From Bacillota bacterium (GTDB lineage: Bacteria; Bacillota; UBA4882; UBA8346): DNA of 18,768 bases. The stretch is from NCBI GenBank assembly GCA_023392595.1, contig JAEVYU010000043.1, forward strand, positions 1 to 18,768, written 5' to 3'. Numbering within the stretch: position 1 is the first letter of the stretch; each line of letters begins with the position of its first letter. The position numbers were made by a program, and so were the translations under genes. The notes beneath the pieces are model-generated. The model saw nothing but the letters and a program-made list of their open reading frames with translations, ran no database searches and was not told where the DNA came from. Shown one piece after another: positions 7,394 to 13,322 of the stretch.

Positions 7394-7577
7394 TTGCTTT
7401 ACCCTGGAGGGGGCTTTTTCTAGATCAGAGCGAATTTCTAGTAGCTCAGGTTTCGTCCATGAAAAGAAACATATATATTTTATGCGGCTACCCCGGTGGT
7501 CCGAGCCGTTATTTCCGCCACCAATAATGTTGACTCCACCTTTGGTTAAATTGAGGATGACTTTGTCCTCTTTTTTT
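7394..7577 (+). ncRNA. Candidate small non-coding transcript (unidentified)
   Basis: A roughly 180-nt interval is bounded by a promoter-like pair (7361-7387) and a hairpin with a T-tract. It can form CGGCT/AGCCG and, as an alternative, GGTGG/CCACC in the region about 7483-7525. It matches none of the riboswitch or sRNA consensus sequences I could recall. A 22-codon ATG frame inside it has no good RBS. The call rests only on the signals at its ends and is weak. Confidence 0.25.
7553..7577 (+). terminator. Short intrinsic terminator downstream of rsmB
   Basis: GAGGA (7553-7557) pairs with TCCTC (7566-7570) around an 8-nt loop and is followed by seven T residues. The stem is short but the T-tract is good. 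It could end the priA-rsmB transcript or the candidate small transcript. Confidence 0.5.
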
Positions 7578-7592
7578 ATTTTACAATAAACA

Positions 7593-7675
7593 GCGTATAT
7601 CTACCCGAGAGTCGCGTATATATCCCGAACCGTTGCGCATATCTACCCGACGGTCGTGCATATACCGAACCTTCA
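7593..7675. repeat. Four 21-bp imperfect tandem repeats
   Basis: Units begin at 7593, 7614, 7635 and 7656, each starting GCGYATAT or GTGCATAT and continuing toward CCCGA. Units 1 and 3 match at 18 of 21 positions (GCGYATATCTACCCGA core). Units 2 and 4 share GAACC near their ends, so the array also reads as a 42-bp repeat present twice; unit 4 is decayed by a 1-2 base deletion. The 21-bp period is two helical turns, which would put all units on one DNA face. Function unknown. Confidence 0.7.
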
Positions 7676-7704
7676 AAGCGCACAGCCTGGAGTATCTTGA
7701 TATT

Positions 7705-7732
7705 CCTAAGAAATACGCTGGCGTATTTTAGG
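7705..7732. other. Strong hairpin in the post-rsmB gap
   Basis: AAATACG and CGTATTT pair perfectly around CTGG, and outer CC/GG and neighbouring bases extend the stem with small bulges. No T-tract follows, so it is not an obvious terminator. Confidence 0.5.
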
Positions 7733-7748
7733 CTTGTCCGGGGTTTAA

Positions 7749-7772
7749 AATGACTTTTATTGATGAGTCATT
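7749..7772. other. 7-bp inverted repeat AATGACT/AGTCATT
   Basis: AATGACT (7749-7755) and AGTCATT (7766-7772) frame a 10-nt loop and are followed by ATTATTTT. It might be a weak terminator or a protein-binding palindrome; nothing decides between these. Confidence 0.35.
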
Positions 7773-7812
7773 ATTATTTTAGCAGCGATTTCCGGAGCGA
7801 GGTCTTTCCACT

Positions 7813-7864
7813 GTGACTCCTTAAATCCCGTTAGTCGACCGGAAAATGCCGGTCATTGAGTCGC
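7813..7864. other. Nested stem-loop, possible structured RNA or relic
   Basis: An outer 7-bp stem (GTGACTC 7813-7819 with GAGTCGC 7858-7864, one G-T pair) encloses a perfect 6-bp inner stem (GACCGG 7837-7842, CCGGTC 7849-7854). Further small palindromes follow at 7915-7931 (CGTTTA/TAAACG) and 7937-7949 (CACCC/GGGTG). The density of pairing suggests structured RNA or the remains of a mobile element; I cannot identify it. Confidence 0.35.
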
Positions 7865-8374
7865 AACTTATTTTTGCGGCAGAAAGCATCCCCCAAATCG
7901 TTTCGGCAAGGAATCGTTTATTTTCTAAACGCCTCACCCAAGGGTGTCCCAACGGCTTAAAGTCCGGTAGGGATTGGGTTTATGGGTGATGTGGGGCAGA
8001 GGGGTGTTATAGAAAGAGATATATATTTCTTTATTTGGATTGAATATCAGTATTTTCTCTATAAAAATTATTGTAATGGTTTTTTCCAGAATTTTCAATA
8101 TCATCAAAGAAATAATTCAGGGTTTTTGAATGCCGTCGCCATTCCTACCATTCTGACTGGCAATTATATAGGCTTCCGGTGGCAGGACCGCACAGCTTGA
8201 AAATAAGCCGAGTTTTTCTTTCGTGAAAAGAGGCGGCGTCTTTCGACATCGTGTCTTAAATAGCGGGGGGAGGGCATTTAAAAATGAAAGGCAATGGAGT
8301 GGGGATTGATTGGAATGAAGATTGATGCGGGGAGATGCCGGTTTTAAAATGAAGGTGCGTCAAAACAAACACTT
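7865..8374. other. About 500 bp without a supportable gene
   Basis: A 72-codon frame (7982-8200, plus) lacks an RBS and resembles no family. On the minus strand short frames are broken by stops. An imperfect palindrome AGAAA/TTTCT lies at 8011-8030. I see no tRNA, rRNA or known riboswitch signature. It probably represents decayed or purely regulatory DNA. Confidence 0.5.
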
Positions 8375-8396
8375 TATAGTTGAACTTTCAACTATA
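8375..8396. promoter_or_regulatory. MarR-type operator 1, covering the -35 box
   Basis: Perfect 10-bp arms TATAGTTGAA (8375-8384) and TTCAACTATA (8387-8396) are separated by CT. This two-fold symmetry is the usual form of a MarR dimer site. It contains the -35 hexamer TTGAAC of the marR promoter, so binding would block RNA polymerase. The near-identical second site lies 37 bp away centre to centre. Confidence 0.85.
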
Positions 8397-8408
8397 AAAG
8401 AGTATACT
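8380..8408 (+). promoter_or_regulatory. SigA-type promoter of the marR-acetyltransferase operon
   Basis: TTGAAC (8380-8385) and TATACT (8403-8408) are separated by exactly 17 bp. The -35 lies inside operator 1 and the expected start point near 8415 lies inside operator 2. The leader up to the marR start is about 140 nt. Confidence 0.8.
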
Positions 8409-8411
8409 GGA

Positions 8412-8433
8412 TATAGTTGAAGTTTCAACTAAA
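8412..8433. promoter_or_regulatory. MarR-type operator 2, covering the transcription start
   Basis: TATAGTTGAA (8412-8421) and TTCAACTAAA (8424-8433) repeat operator 1 with spacer GT and one changed outer base. Inner arms TAGTTGAA/TTCAACTA are perfect. It lies just after the -10 box, so repression is likely, with the adjacent MarR protein as the obvious ligand. Confidence 0.85.
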
Positions 8434-8556
8434 TTTCCAATGAATCCGGCGCTATAATTTAGCTTGAGAGGCTCTTCAATTCCAGCAAATGAAGACGGTT
8501 TGAAAAGTTCAACCATTCCATGATCATCCAATCCATGCAAAGTAACAGATGCGGAG

Positions 8557-9015
8557 GTGGTAAAAATTCGAAAACTCAATAATCCTATCTTAAGAGAAAT
8601 CGGTTCTCTTTCCCGGGCCATCCATTGGAAAAGTGATTTGAAATTTAAAAAATATCATTTACAAAAGGGGCAATTTATTTTTTTAACCCGAATCTGCGAA
8701 AGCCCCGGGCTTAATTACATTCAACTCTCCAATCTCTTACGAGTGGATAAAACGACAACGACCAAAGCCGTACAGAAATTAATCACCGGGGGGTATCTCC
8801 GAAAGGAGCAGGACGAATCCGACAGCAGGGCCTATAAGTTATATCCAACCCCCAGGGCATTGGAAGTTTATGACTCGGTGATCGAAGAAGAGAATATGAA
8901 TATCGGGTTATGCTTGAAGGGTTTTACACCGGAGGAGATCACGGTGGTTTGGGAGTTGGTGGGAAGAATGAGCCGGAATATGGAAGCGGTATGGCATGAG
9001 CTGAAAAAGGGATGA
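8557..9015 (+). CDS. MarR-family winged-helix transcriptional repressor
   Basis: The 152-aa protein has the MarR layout: N-terminal dimerisation helix (about 9-25), helix-turn-helix (about 51-77, recognition helix near VDKTTTTKAVQKL) and a wing with DESDSRAYKLYPT (86-98), then C-terminal dimer helices. MarR proteins bind palindromes as dimers and release DNA on binding phenolic or other small ligands or after oxidation; the ligand here is unknown. No ATG fits. GTG 8557 is the only standard start, but GGAGG (8553-8557) overlaps it, and that SD is spaced 8 nt from ATT 8566, a rare start codon. Low repressor translation would fit. It probably binds the two operators upstream and controls itself and the acetyltransferase 12 bases downstream. 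Confidence 0.9.
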   Translation: MVKIRKLNNPILREIGSLSRAIHWKSDLKFKKYHLQKGQFIFLTRICESPGLNYIQLSNLLRVDKTTTTKAVQKLITGGYLRKEQDESDSRAYKLYPTPRALEVYDSVIEEENMNIGLCLKGFTPEEITVVWELVGRMSRNMEAVWHELKKG

Positions 9016-9027
9016 GGAGAAATCGTT

Positions 9028-9576
9028 ATGACACACCAAGCGGATTTAAACAGGCAAGCTGATATAATCAGGGCAGCTGATTTAATCAGACAAGCTGATT
9101 TGGGCGATATCGAAGAAATTATGTGGATTATTAAGACCGTATGCCGGGAAATGCGCCTTGAGGGCAATCTTCAATGGGATGATACCTACCCGCAGGCGGT
9201 TGACTTTGAAAATGATATTCGAAAAAAGGATCTTTTTATTAGCGAGATCGACGGGAGGGTGGGCGGTTTTTTGTGTATCAACCATCATGAACCGGAAGAA
9301 TATGCCCGGATCCATTGGTCCAGCCATCAAAGGCCACTGGTACTCCATAGGATGGCCGTTGCCTCCGAGTTCCGGGGACGCGGAATCGGCGCCGCGTTAT
9401 TGGGGTTTGCGGAAGAATTTTCCCGGAAAAACGGAGTGGCCTATTTGCGATCCGATACCAATTCATTAAACCTCAAAATGAATGCTCTGTTTCAAAAAAT
9501 GGGATATACCTTTGTTGGACAAATGCATGCCTTTGGGAAGGACAACCCTTTTAATTTTTATGATAAATTATTGTAA
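9028..9576 (+). CDS. GNAT-family N-acetyltransferase with repeated N-terminus
   Basis: GNAT enzymes transfer acetyl from acetyl-CoA to an amine of a small molecule or protein. The 182-aa protein shows the acetyl-CoA pyrophosphate loop RGRGIG (116-121) after LHRMAVASEF, then a helix and the C-terminal GYTFVGQ strand with FNFYDKLL at the end. Its substrate cannot be told. The first 28 residues are unusual: the hexapeptide (Q/A)AD(L/I)xx occurs four times before the normal GNAT beta-1 segment RQADLGDIEEI, encoded by four 18-bp tandem repeats. GAGGAGA overlaps the marR stop and is 7 nt from the ATG, so the two genes are one translation-coupled operon. The pairing with a MarR repressor suggests inducible detoxification, by inference only. 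Confidence 0.9.
   Translation: MTHQADLNRQADIIRAADLIRQADLGDIEEIMWIIKTVCREMRLEGNLQWDDTYPQAVDFENDIRKKDLFISEIDGRVGGFLCINHHEPEEYARIHWSSHQRPLVLHRMAVASEFRGRGIGAALLGFAEEFSRKNGVAYLRSDTNSLNLKMNALFQKMGYTFVGQMHAFGKDNPFNFYDKLL
9037..9108 (+). repeat. Four in-frame 18-bp tandem repeats
   Basis: Units start at 9037, 9055, 9073 and 9091. Units 2 to 4 are close to CAAGCTGATTTAATCAGA. They encode QADLNR, QADIIR, AADLIR and QADLGD. The last unit corresponds to the family's own beta-1 strand, so the first three look like amplified copies of it. Confidence 0.85.
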
Positions 9577-9793
9577 TCATATCATATTTTGAAGTCGGTT
9601 TTGAGATGATCCCATCATACGCTCCCTTTATGGCAGACAGGTTAAAAATAAAAACCTATCTACTAGAAAAGGGGCATTTTTTTATATTCAATGAATGCAC
9701 AAACAAAATGGATAAACTTTAAATATTCGATTCATAGGGTATTATTTATTTTGTAAACATTTCCAACAAAACGGTAAAGGAGAATTCATATTG
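9577..9793. other. Intergenic region upstream of the secreted hydrolase gene
   Basis: It holds one copy of a 21-bp dispersed motif (9591-9611, second copy at 11042-11062) and a weak AGGTT/AACCT hairpin near 9640-9660 without a clear T-tract. A possible promoter, TTTAAA (9718-9723) and TATTAT (9740-9745) with a 16-bp spacer, precedes the hydrolase gene. AAGGAG at 9777-9782 serves that gene. Confidence 0.4.
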
Positions 9794-10969
9794 ATGAAAA
9801 AAGCAAACCTATGGTTTTTAGCATTTTTGATAATCTTTGCAAGTGTGAGTGTCGGATTTGCCACTGAAGATCAAATTATGAGGCTACCTGCTCCCACAGG
9901 GAATTATGGAGTCGGGACGATTGCAATGCCGCTAGTTGATCAAACGAGGCCAGGCAAATATGATGATGGCAAAGAATCAAGATTTCGGGAATTGATGGTC
10001 CAAATCTGGTATCCGGCTGGAAAGCCGGCTAATCCCATCGATTCATACCCCTATATGGATGATTGTACCGCGGAATTCATAATTACAAATAGTTCAATAC
10101 CAGGGATCGATGAACGTAATGTTTTGAAATCGCTGAAGTCGATTCAAACCAATTCGGTTGGCAGGGCTCCAGCGGCAAAAGGAATATTTCCGGTCTTAAT
10201 TTTTTCGCCGGGTTATGGTATGGTATTTTCACTTTATCAAACTCTGCTGGAAGATCTCGCCTCCCATGGTTATATTGTAGTTGCAGTAAATCACCCAAAC
10301 ATATCAGGTATCACGGCTTTTCCGGACGGGCATTTTTATACGATACCGCAACTAAGTGATGATCAAATGTTTCCATACCTTGACAATCATTTTAAGGACG
10401 TTGTGACGGATTTAAAATTTGTTATGACCCAGTTGGGGTCTTTAAATTCCAATCCTTTCATGCCGTTTACCGGAAAAATGGATCTGGGGCGGATTGCCTG
10501 TTTTGGGCACTCATATGGTGGAGCCGCATCGGTCCAAGCTTGTATTGAAAGATCCGATTTAAATGCTGCCGCTGACATTGATGGCACTTTGAGGTGGGTT
10601 GATTCTCGGCGACCAATTTATAAACCGGTATTAATCTTGAATAATGACATCCATAACAGTGTGACCGATAATACTTTGAAAGATATTTGGACCAATCTCC
10701 ATTGGGGCAGTTATATGATTGAAGTCAATGAAACCAGACACGGCAGTTTTTCCGATATGCCGGTGTTGCTTGAATTATTGCCGCAGACCCCTGAACTACA
10801 AACGTATATACATGAAGCATTGGGATTTATGGAGCCGGCCCGCGCTGTGGCAATTACCAGGTATATTACTCGTACTTTCTTTGACGGTAATCTGAAATAC
10901 TATAACCCCTGTGGCATGGAACAGTTGGACGAGAAGTTTACTGAAGTATGGGTAAAAACTAAAAAATGA
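9794..10969 (+). CDS. Secreted PAF-acetylhydrolase-like alpha/beta hydrolase
   Basis: The 391-aa protein has a signal peptide (KK n-region, hydrophobic core to about residue 22, likely cut after GFA). Its alpha/beta hydrolase fold resembles the platelet-activating factor acetylhydrolase/dienelactone hydrolase group. The family block SRFRELMVQIWYPA lies at 62-75. FSPGYG (137-142) fits the oxyanion region, and GHSYGG (238-243) gives nucleophile Ser240. A likely acid is Asp261 (AADIDG) and a likely base His316 (ETRHGSFSD). It probably cleaves ester bonds of lipids or small acyl compounds outside the membrane; the true substrate is unknown. ATG 9794 is chosen, though TTG 9791 is better spaced (8 nt) from AAGGAG. 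It appears to be monocistronic. Confidence 0.88.
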   Translation: MKKANLWFLAFLIIFASVSVGFATEDQIMRLPAPTGNYGVGTIAMPLVDQTRPGKYDDGKESRFRELMVQIWYPAGKPANPIDSYPYMDDCTAEFIITNSSIPGIDERNVLKSLKSIQTNSVGRAPAAKGIFPVLIFSPGYGMVFSLYQTLLEDLASHGYIVVAVNHPNISGITAFPDGHFYTIPQLSDDQMFPYLDNHFKDVVTDLKFVMTQLGSLNSNPFMPFTGKMDLGRIACFGHSYGGAASVQACIERSDLNAAADIDGTLRWVDSRRPIYKPVLILNNDIHNSVTDNTLKDIWTNLHWGSYMIEVNETRHGSFSDMPVLLELLPQTPELQTYIHEALGFMEPARAVAITRYITRTFFDGNLKYYNPCGMEQLDEKFTEVWVKTKK

Positions 10970-11212
10970 ACAATATTTGATTAATGATTTGGCGGGAGTT
11001 GCTTTCAGGCGTACGTATGTGATATAAAATAATTTTAGCTAGAAGCTGGTTTTGAGGTGATCTAGAATGAAATCGCTGCTTTGCATTGCTTTTACTCTGT
11101 GCTGGGTCTAATAGAGGGCGGAAAATGCATGGAGCGGCGAATGCGCGCGCGTGTGCGCGAAATCGCCCGAAATTGGACTTTGCATTGCCGTTAGTCAGGG
11201 TGGAAAGGATGA
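10970..11212. other. Non-coding stretch before the rib promoter
   Basis: No full gene. A 14-codon frame (11067-11111, MKSLLCIAFTLCWV) follows GAGGTGATC, a strong anti-SD match, and looks like the start of a signal peptide, perhaps the remnant of a lost secreted-protein gene. The 11-mer CTTTGCATTGC occurs at 11079-11089 and 11178-11188. A 19-nt alternating purine-pyrimidine tract lies at 11141-11159. Confidence 0.45.
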
Positions 11213-11241
11213 TTGACTTTTTCGTCAAACCATGGTATTTT
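11213..11241 (+). promoter_or_regulatory. SigA-type promoter of the riboflavin operon
   Basis: TTGACT (11213-11218) and TATTTT (11236-11241) are separated by 17 bp and lie about 35 bases before the riboswitch. A perfect TATAAT at 11251-11256 lacks a good -35 but could serve as an alternative. Confidence 0.65.
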
Positions 11242-11274
11242 TATAACCGATATAATATTTTAAAATTGAATAAC

Positions 11275-11408
11275 TCTTCAGGGACAGGTGCAATTCCTTA
11301 CCGGCGGTAGATTGATATGAAGGCATAAGCTTCAGAACAATAAGCCCGCGAGCGCAAGCAGATCCGGTCAGATTCCGGAGCCGACAGTACAGTCTGGATG
11401 AAAGAAGA
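11275..11408 (+). ncRNA. FMN riboswitch (RFN element)
   Basis: The conserved RFN blocks occur in order: GGGACAGGTGCAATTCC, ACCGGCGGTA, AGCCCGCGAGC, ATCCGGTCAGATTCCGGAGC and CCGACAGTACAGTCTGGATG. The closing stem P1 is TCTTC (11275-11279) with GAAGA (11404-11408). It binds FMN, the end product derived from the operon's riboflavin, and controls the operon downstream. The terminator 29 bases later indicates control by premature termination. The variable arm at about 11311-11340 is of ordinary length. Confidence 0.97.
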
Positions 11409-11436
11409 ACCATATTTTTTTTGGCGTTTTGATTCG

Positions 11437-11475
11437 AAATCCCTAGGAGTATTTTACTTCCGGGGATTTTTTTGT
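11437..11475 (+). terminator. Intrinsic terminator of the FMN riboswitch expression platform
   Basis: AAATCCC (11437-11443) pairs with GGGATTT, extended inward by TAGGA against TTCCG with one mismatch, around a short loop. A run of T residues follows (11467-11473). It lies between the aptamer and ribD, so FMN binding should favour this hairpin and switch the operon off. Confidence 0.85.
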
Positions 11476-11513
11476 ATATCTGAAACAAAATAGAATTTAG
11501 GCAGGGGGTTTTT

Positions 11514-12614
11514 ATGAGCGATCATCAATTTTATATGCAAAGAGTATTGGAGCTTGCTCAAGCCGGTTGGGGCAGGACCAATCCCAATCCGTTGGTGGGG
11601 GCGGTTATTGTCCAAAACGGGCGGATTATTTCCGAAGGATATCATGAAGCATTGGGGAAGGCCCATGCCGAAATGGCCGCCATCCAAAAAGCCCGGCAGG
11701 ATGTTAGGGGCAGTACCTTATATGTTAATATGGAGCCCTGCTCTCATTACGGCAGGACTCCCCCGTGCGCCAAAGCCATCATTGAGGCAGGTATTGCCAA
11801 AGTCGTCGTCGCGATGGTCGATCCCAATCCCAAAGTGTCGGGTCAGGGGATTGAAATGTTGAGAGCGGCGGGAATCGAGGTTGTTGTCGGTATCCTGCAA
11901 GCCGAAGCCGCAAGGCTGAATGAAATATTTTGTAAATATATCACCCGCAAAAGCCCTTTTGTAATTTTAAAAGCCGCCGTCACTCTGGACGGAAAAATCG
12001 CTTCCCGCTGCGGCGATTCCAAATGGATATCGGGCGAGAGTTCCAGGCGGTATGTCCATCGGATCAGGCAAAGGGTGGCCGGGATCATGGTGGGGATTCA
12101 TACGGTCTTGCGGGACGATCCCTTATTAACCGCCCGCTGTGAAGGAGAGGAACCTCAAAACCCGGTTCGGATTATTGTGGACAGCCGGGGCAGAATCCCG
12201 GAGGATAGTAAGGTGATATCCCGGGTAGCAGTTTCCGGATCCAAGACAATCTTGGCAACCACTTCCAAAATAGCGCCGGCCAAGGAAAGGGTACTGAGGG
12301 CCAAAGGGGTATCCATCATCCAAGCGGAAGGGAACAACGGCAGAGTGGATCTGGGCCGGCTCATGAAAGAACTCGCCGAAATGGAGATCGACAGTGTACT
12401 GTTGGAAGGAGGCGGTACCCTGAATGCAGCCGCCTTGGAAGCGGGAATCGTGGATAAAGTAATGTTTTTTGTGGCCCCCAAAATCATGGGGGGAGCATCG
12501 GCCTTAACCGCCGTTGAAGGTCACGGCCGGGAACTTGTGAAAGATTCGATGGTATTAAAAGAAGTTACGGTGGAACCATTGGCGGAAGACATCCTCATTC
12601 AAGGATATTTGTGA
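11514..12614 (+). CDS. ribD: Bifunctional riboflavin biosynthesis protein RibD (deaminase/reductase)
   Basis: RibD deaminates the pyrimidine formed by GTP cyclohydrolase II and then reduces its ribosyl side chain with NADPH, steps two and three of riboflavin synthesis. The 366-aa protein has both halves. The N-terminal zinc deaminase carries HAE (51-53) and PCSHYGRTPPC (75-85), with ligands His51, Cys76 and Cys85 and proton shuttle Glu53. The C-terminal reductase has KAAVTLDGKIA (153-163), WISGESSR (171-178), VGIHTVLRDDPLLT (193-206) and EGGGTLN near residue 300. It is the first gene after the FMN riboswitch. The site GCAGGGGG before the ATG is only a fair SD. Confidence 0.97.
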   Translation: MSDHQFYMQRVLELAQAGWGRTNPNPLVGAVIVQNGRIISEGYHEALGKAHAEMAAIQKARQDVRGSTLYVNMEPCSHYGRTPPCAKAIIEAGIAKVVVAMVDPNPKVSGQGIEMLRAAGIEVVVGILQAEAARLNEIFCKYITRKSPFVILKAAVTLDGKIASRCGDSKWISGESSRRYVHRIRQRVAGIMVGIHTVLRDDPLLTARCEGEEPQNPVRIIVDSRGRIPEDSKVISRVAVSGSKTILATTSKIAPAKERVLRAKGVSIIQAEGNNGRVDLGRLMKELAEMEIDSVLLEGGGTLNAAALEAGIVDKVMFFVAPKIMGGASALTAVEGHGRELVKDSMVLKEVTVEPLAEDILIQGYL

Positions 12615-12654
12615 ACATGGCTTCAACCGTATCAAAAGAATAAGGAGTAGGATC

Positions 12655-13311
12655 ATGTTTACCGGAATTATTGAAGAACTGGGCAGGGTGAGGGGGATGG
12701 TATCCGGCGGGAATTCCTATCGGCTTTCGATCGAATGCCAAAATATCCTAACGGATCTGAAAGTGGGCGATAGTGTGGCGGTGGATGGTATTTGCCTGAC
12801 AGTCAACGATTTTGGCAGGAATGGGTTTACCGTGGATGTGATGCCGGAAACGATCCGTAAATCCTCCCTCTATTCATTGACCGCCGGCCAAGAGGTAAAC
12901 CTGGAGCGGGCGCTGAAGCTTTCTGACCGTTTGGGGGGGCACATTGTTTCCGGGCATATTGACGGCGCCGGAAACATTTTCCGGAAACGGATTGAAAATA
13001 ATGCGGTTTGGCTCACCCTGAAAGCGTCCCCGGCCATTTTAAAATATCTTGTGCCCCAAGGGTCGGTGGCCATCAATGGTGTCAGTCTGACCGTAGCATC
13101 CATCGGTTCAAGTGATTTCCGGGTTTCATTGATTCCGCTTACCCGCCAAATAACCAATCTCAATCTCAAAAAAGAAGGAGATCCAGTGAATATCGAGTGC
13201 GATGTGATTGGCAAATATGTACATGGGCTGATAAACGGGATTCAAAACCATCCTGAGAGCAGCAACAGACTTACTGTCGATTTTTTAAAAGAAAATGGCT
13301 TTATGCGATAA
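12655..13311 (+). CDS. ribE: Riboflavin synthase, alpha chain
   Basis: It catalyses dismutation of two 6,7-dimethyl-8-ribityllumazine molecules to riboflavin, the last step of the pathway. The 218-aa protein has the typical MFTGIIEELG start and two tandem lumazine-binding beta-barrels. The first contains DGICLTVND (44-52) and LGGHIVSGHIDG, the second INGVSLTVASIG (140-151). The trimer is often found inside the lumazine synthase capsid. AAGGAG lies 7 nt before the ATG. It stands 40 bases after ribD and 11 before ribBA, so it belongs to the same transcript. Confidence 0.97.
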   Translation: MFTGIIEELGRVRGMVSGGNSYRLSIECQNILTDLKVGDSVAVDGICLTVNDFGRNGFTVDVMPETIRKSSLYSLTAGQEVNLERALKLSDRLGGHIVSGHIDGAGNIFRKRIENNAVWLTLKASPAILKYLVPQGSVAINGVSLTVASIGSSDFRVSLIPLTRQITNLNLKKEGDPVNIECDVIGKYVHGLINGIQNHPESSNRLTVDFLKENGFMR

Positions 13312-13322
13312 GGAGGAGCCCT

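Noticed and set aside
7467..7533. 22-codon frame starting ATG AAA AGA inside the candidate small RNA
   Set aside because: The upstream CAGGT is a poor RBS, and the frame is too short to judge without conservation.
7380..7575. Minus-strand frame reading KVILNLTKGGVNIIGGG
   Set aside because: About 65 codons are open, but there is no ATG, GTG or TTG in a suitable place and no RBS.
7593..7675. CRISPR array
   Set aside because: Units are contiguous 21-mers with no unique spacers, and no cas gene is in the window.
7982..8200. 72-codon plus-strand frame in the post-rsmB gap
   Set aside because: No Shine-Dalgarno sequence, odd composition rich in F, Y and N, no family resemblance.
8388..8621. 77-codon minus-strand frame over the marR promoter and start
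   Set aside because: It overlaps both operators, the promoter and the beginning of marR, and is explained as a shadow.
9158..9469. 103-codon plus-strand frame inside the acetyltransferase gene
   Set aside because: Out-of-frame shadow; the acetyltransferase frame carries the clear GNAT motifs.
11554..11862. 102-codon plus-strand frame inside ribD
   Set aside because: Shadow of ribD; the deaminase zinc motif lies in the ribD frame.
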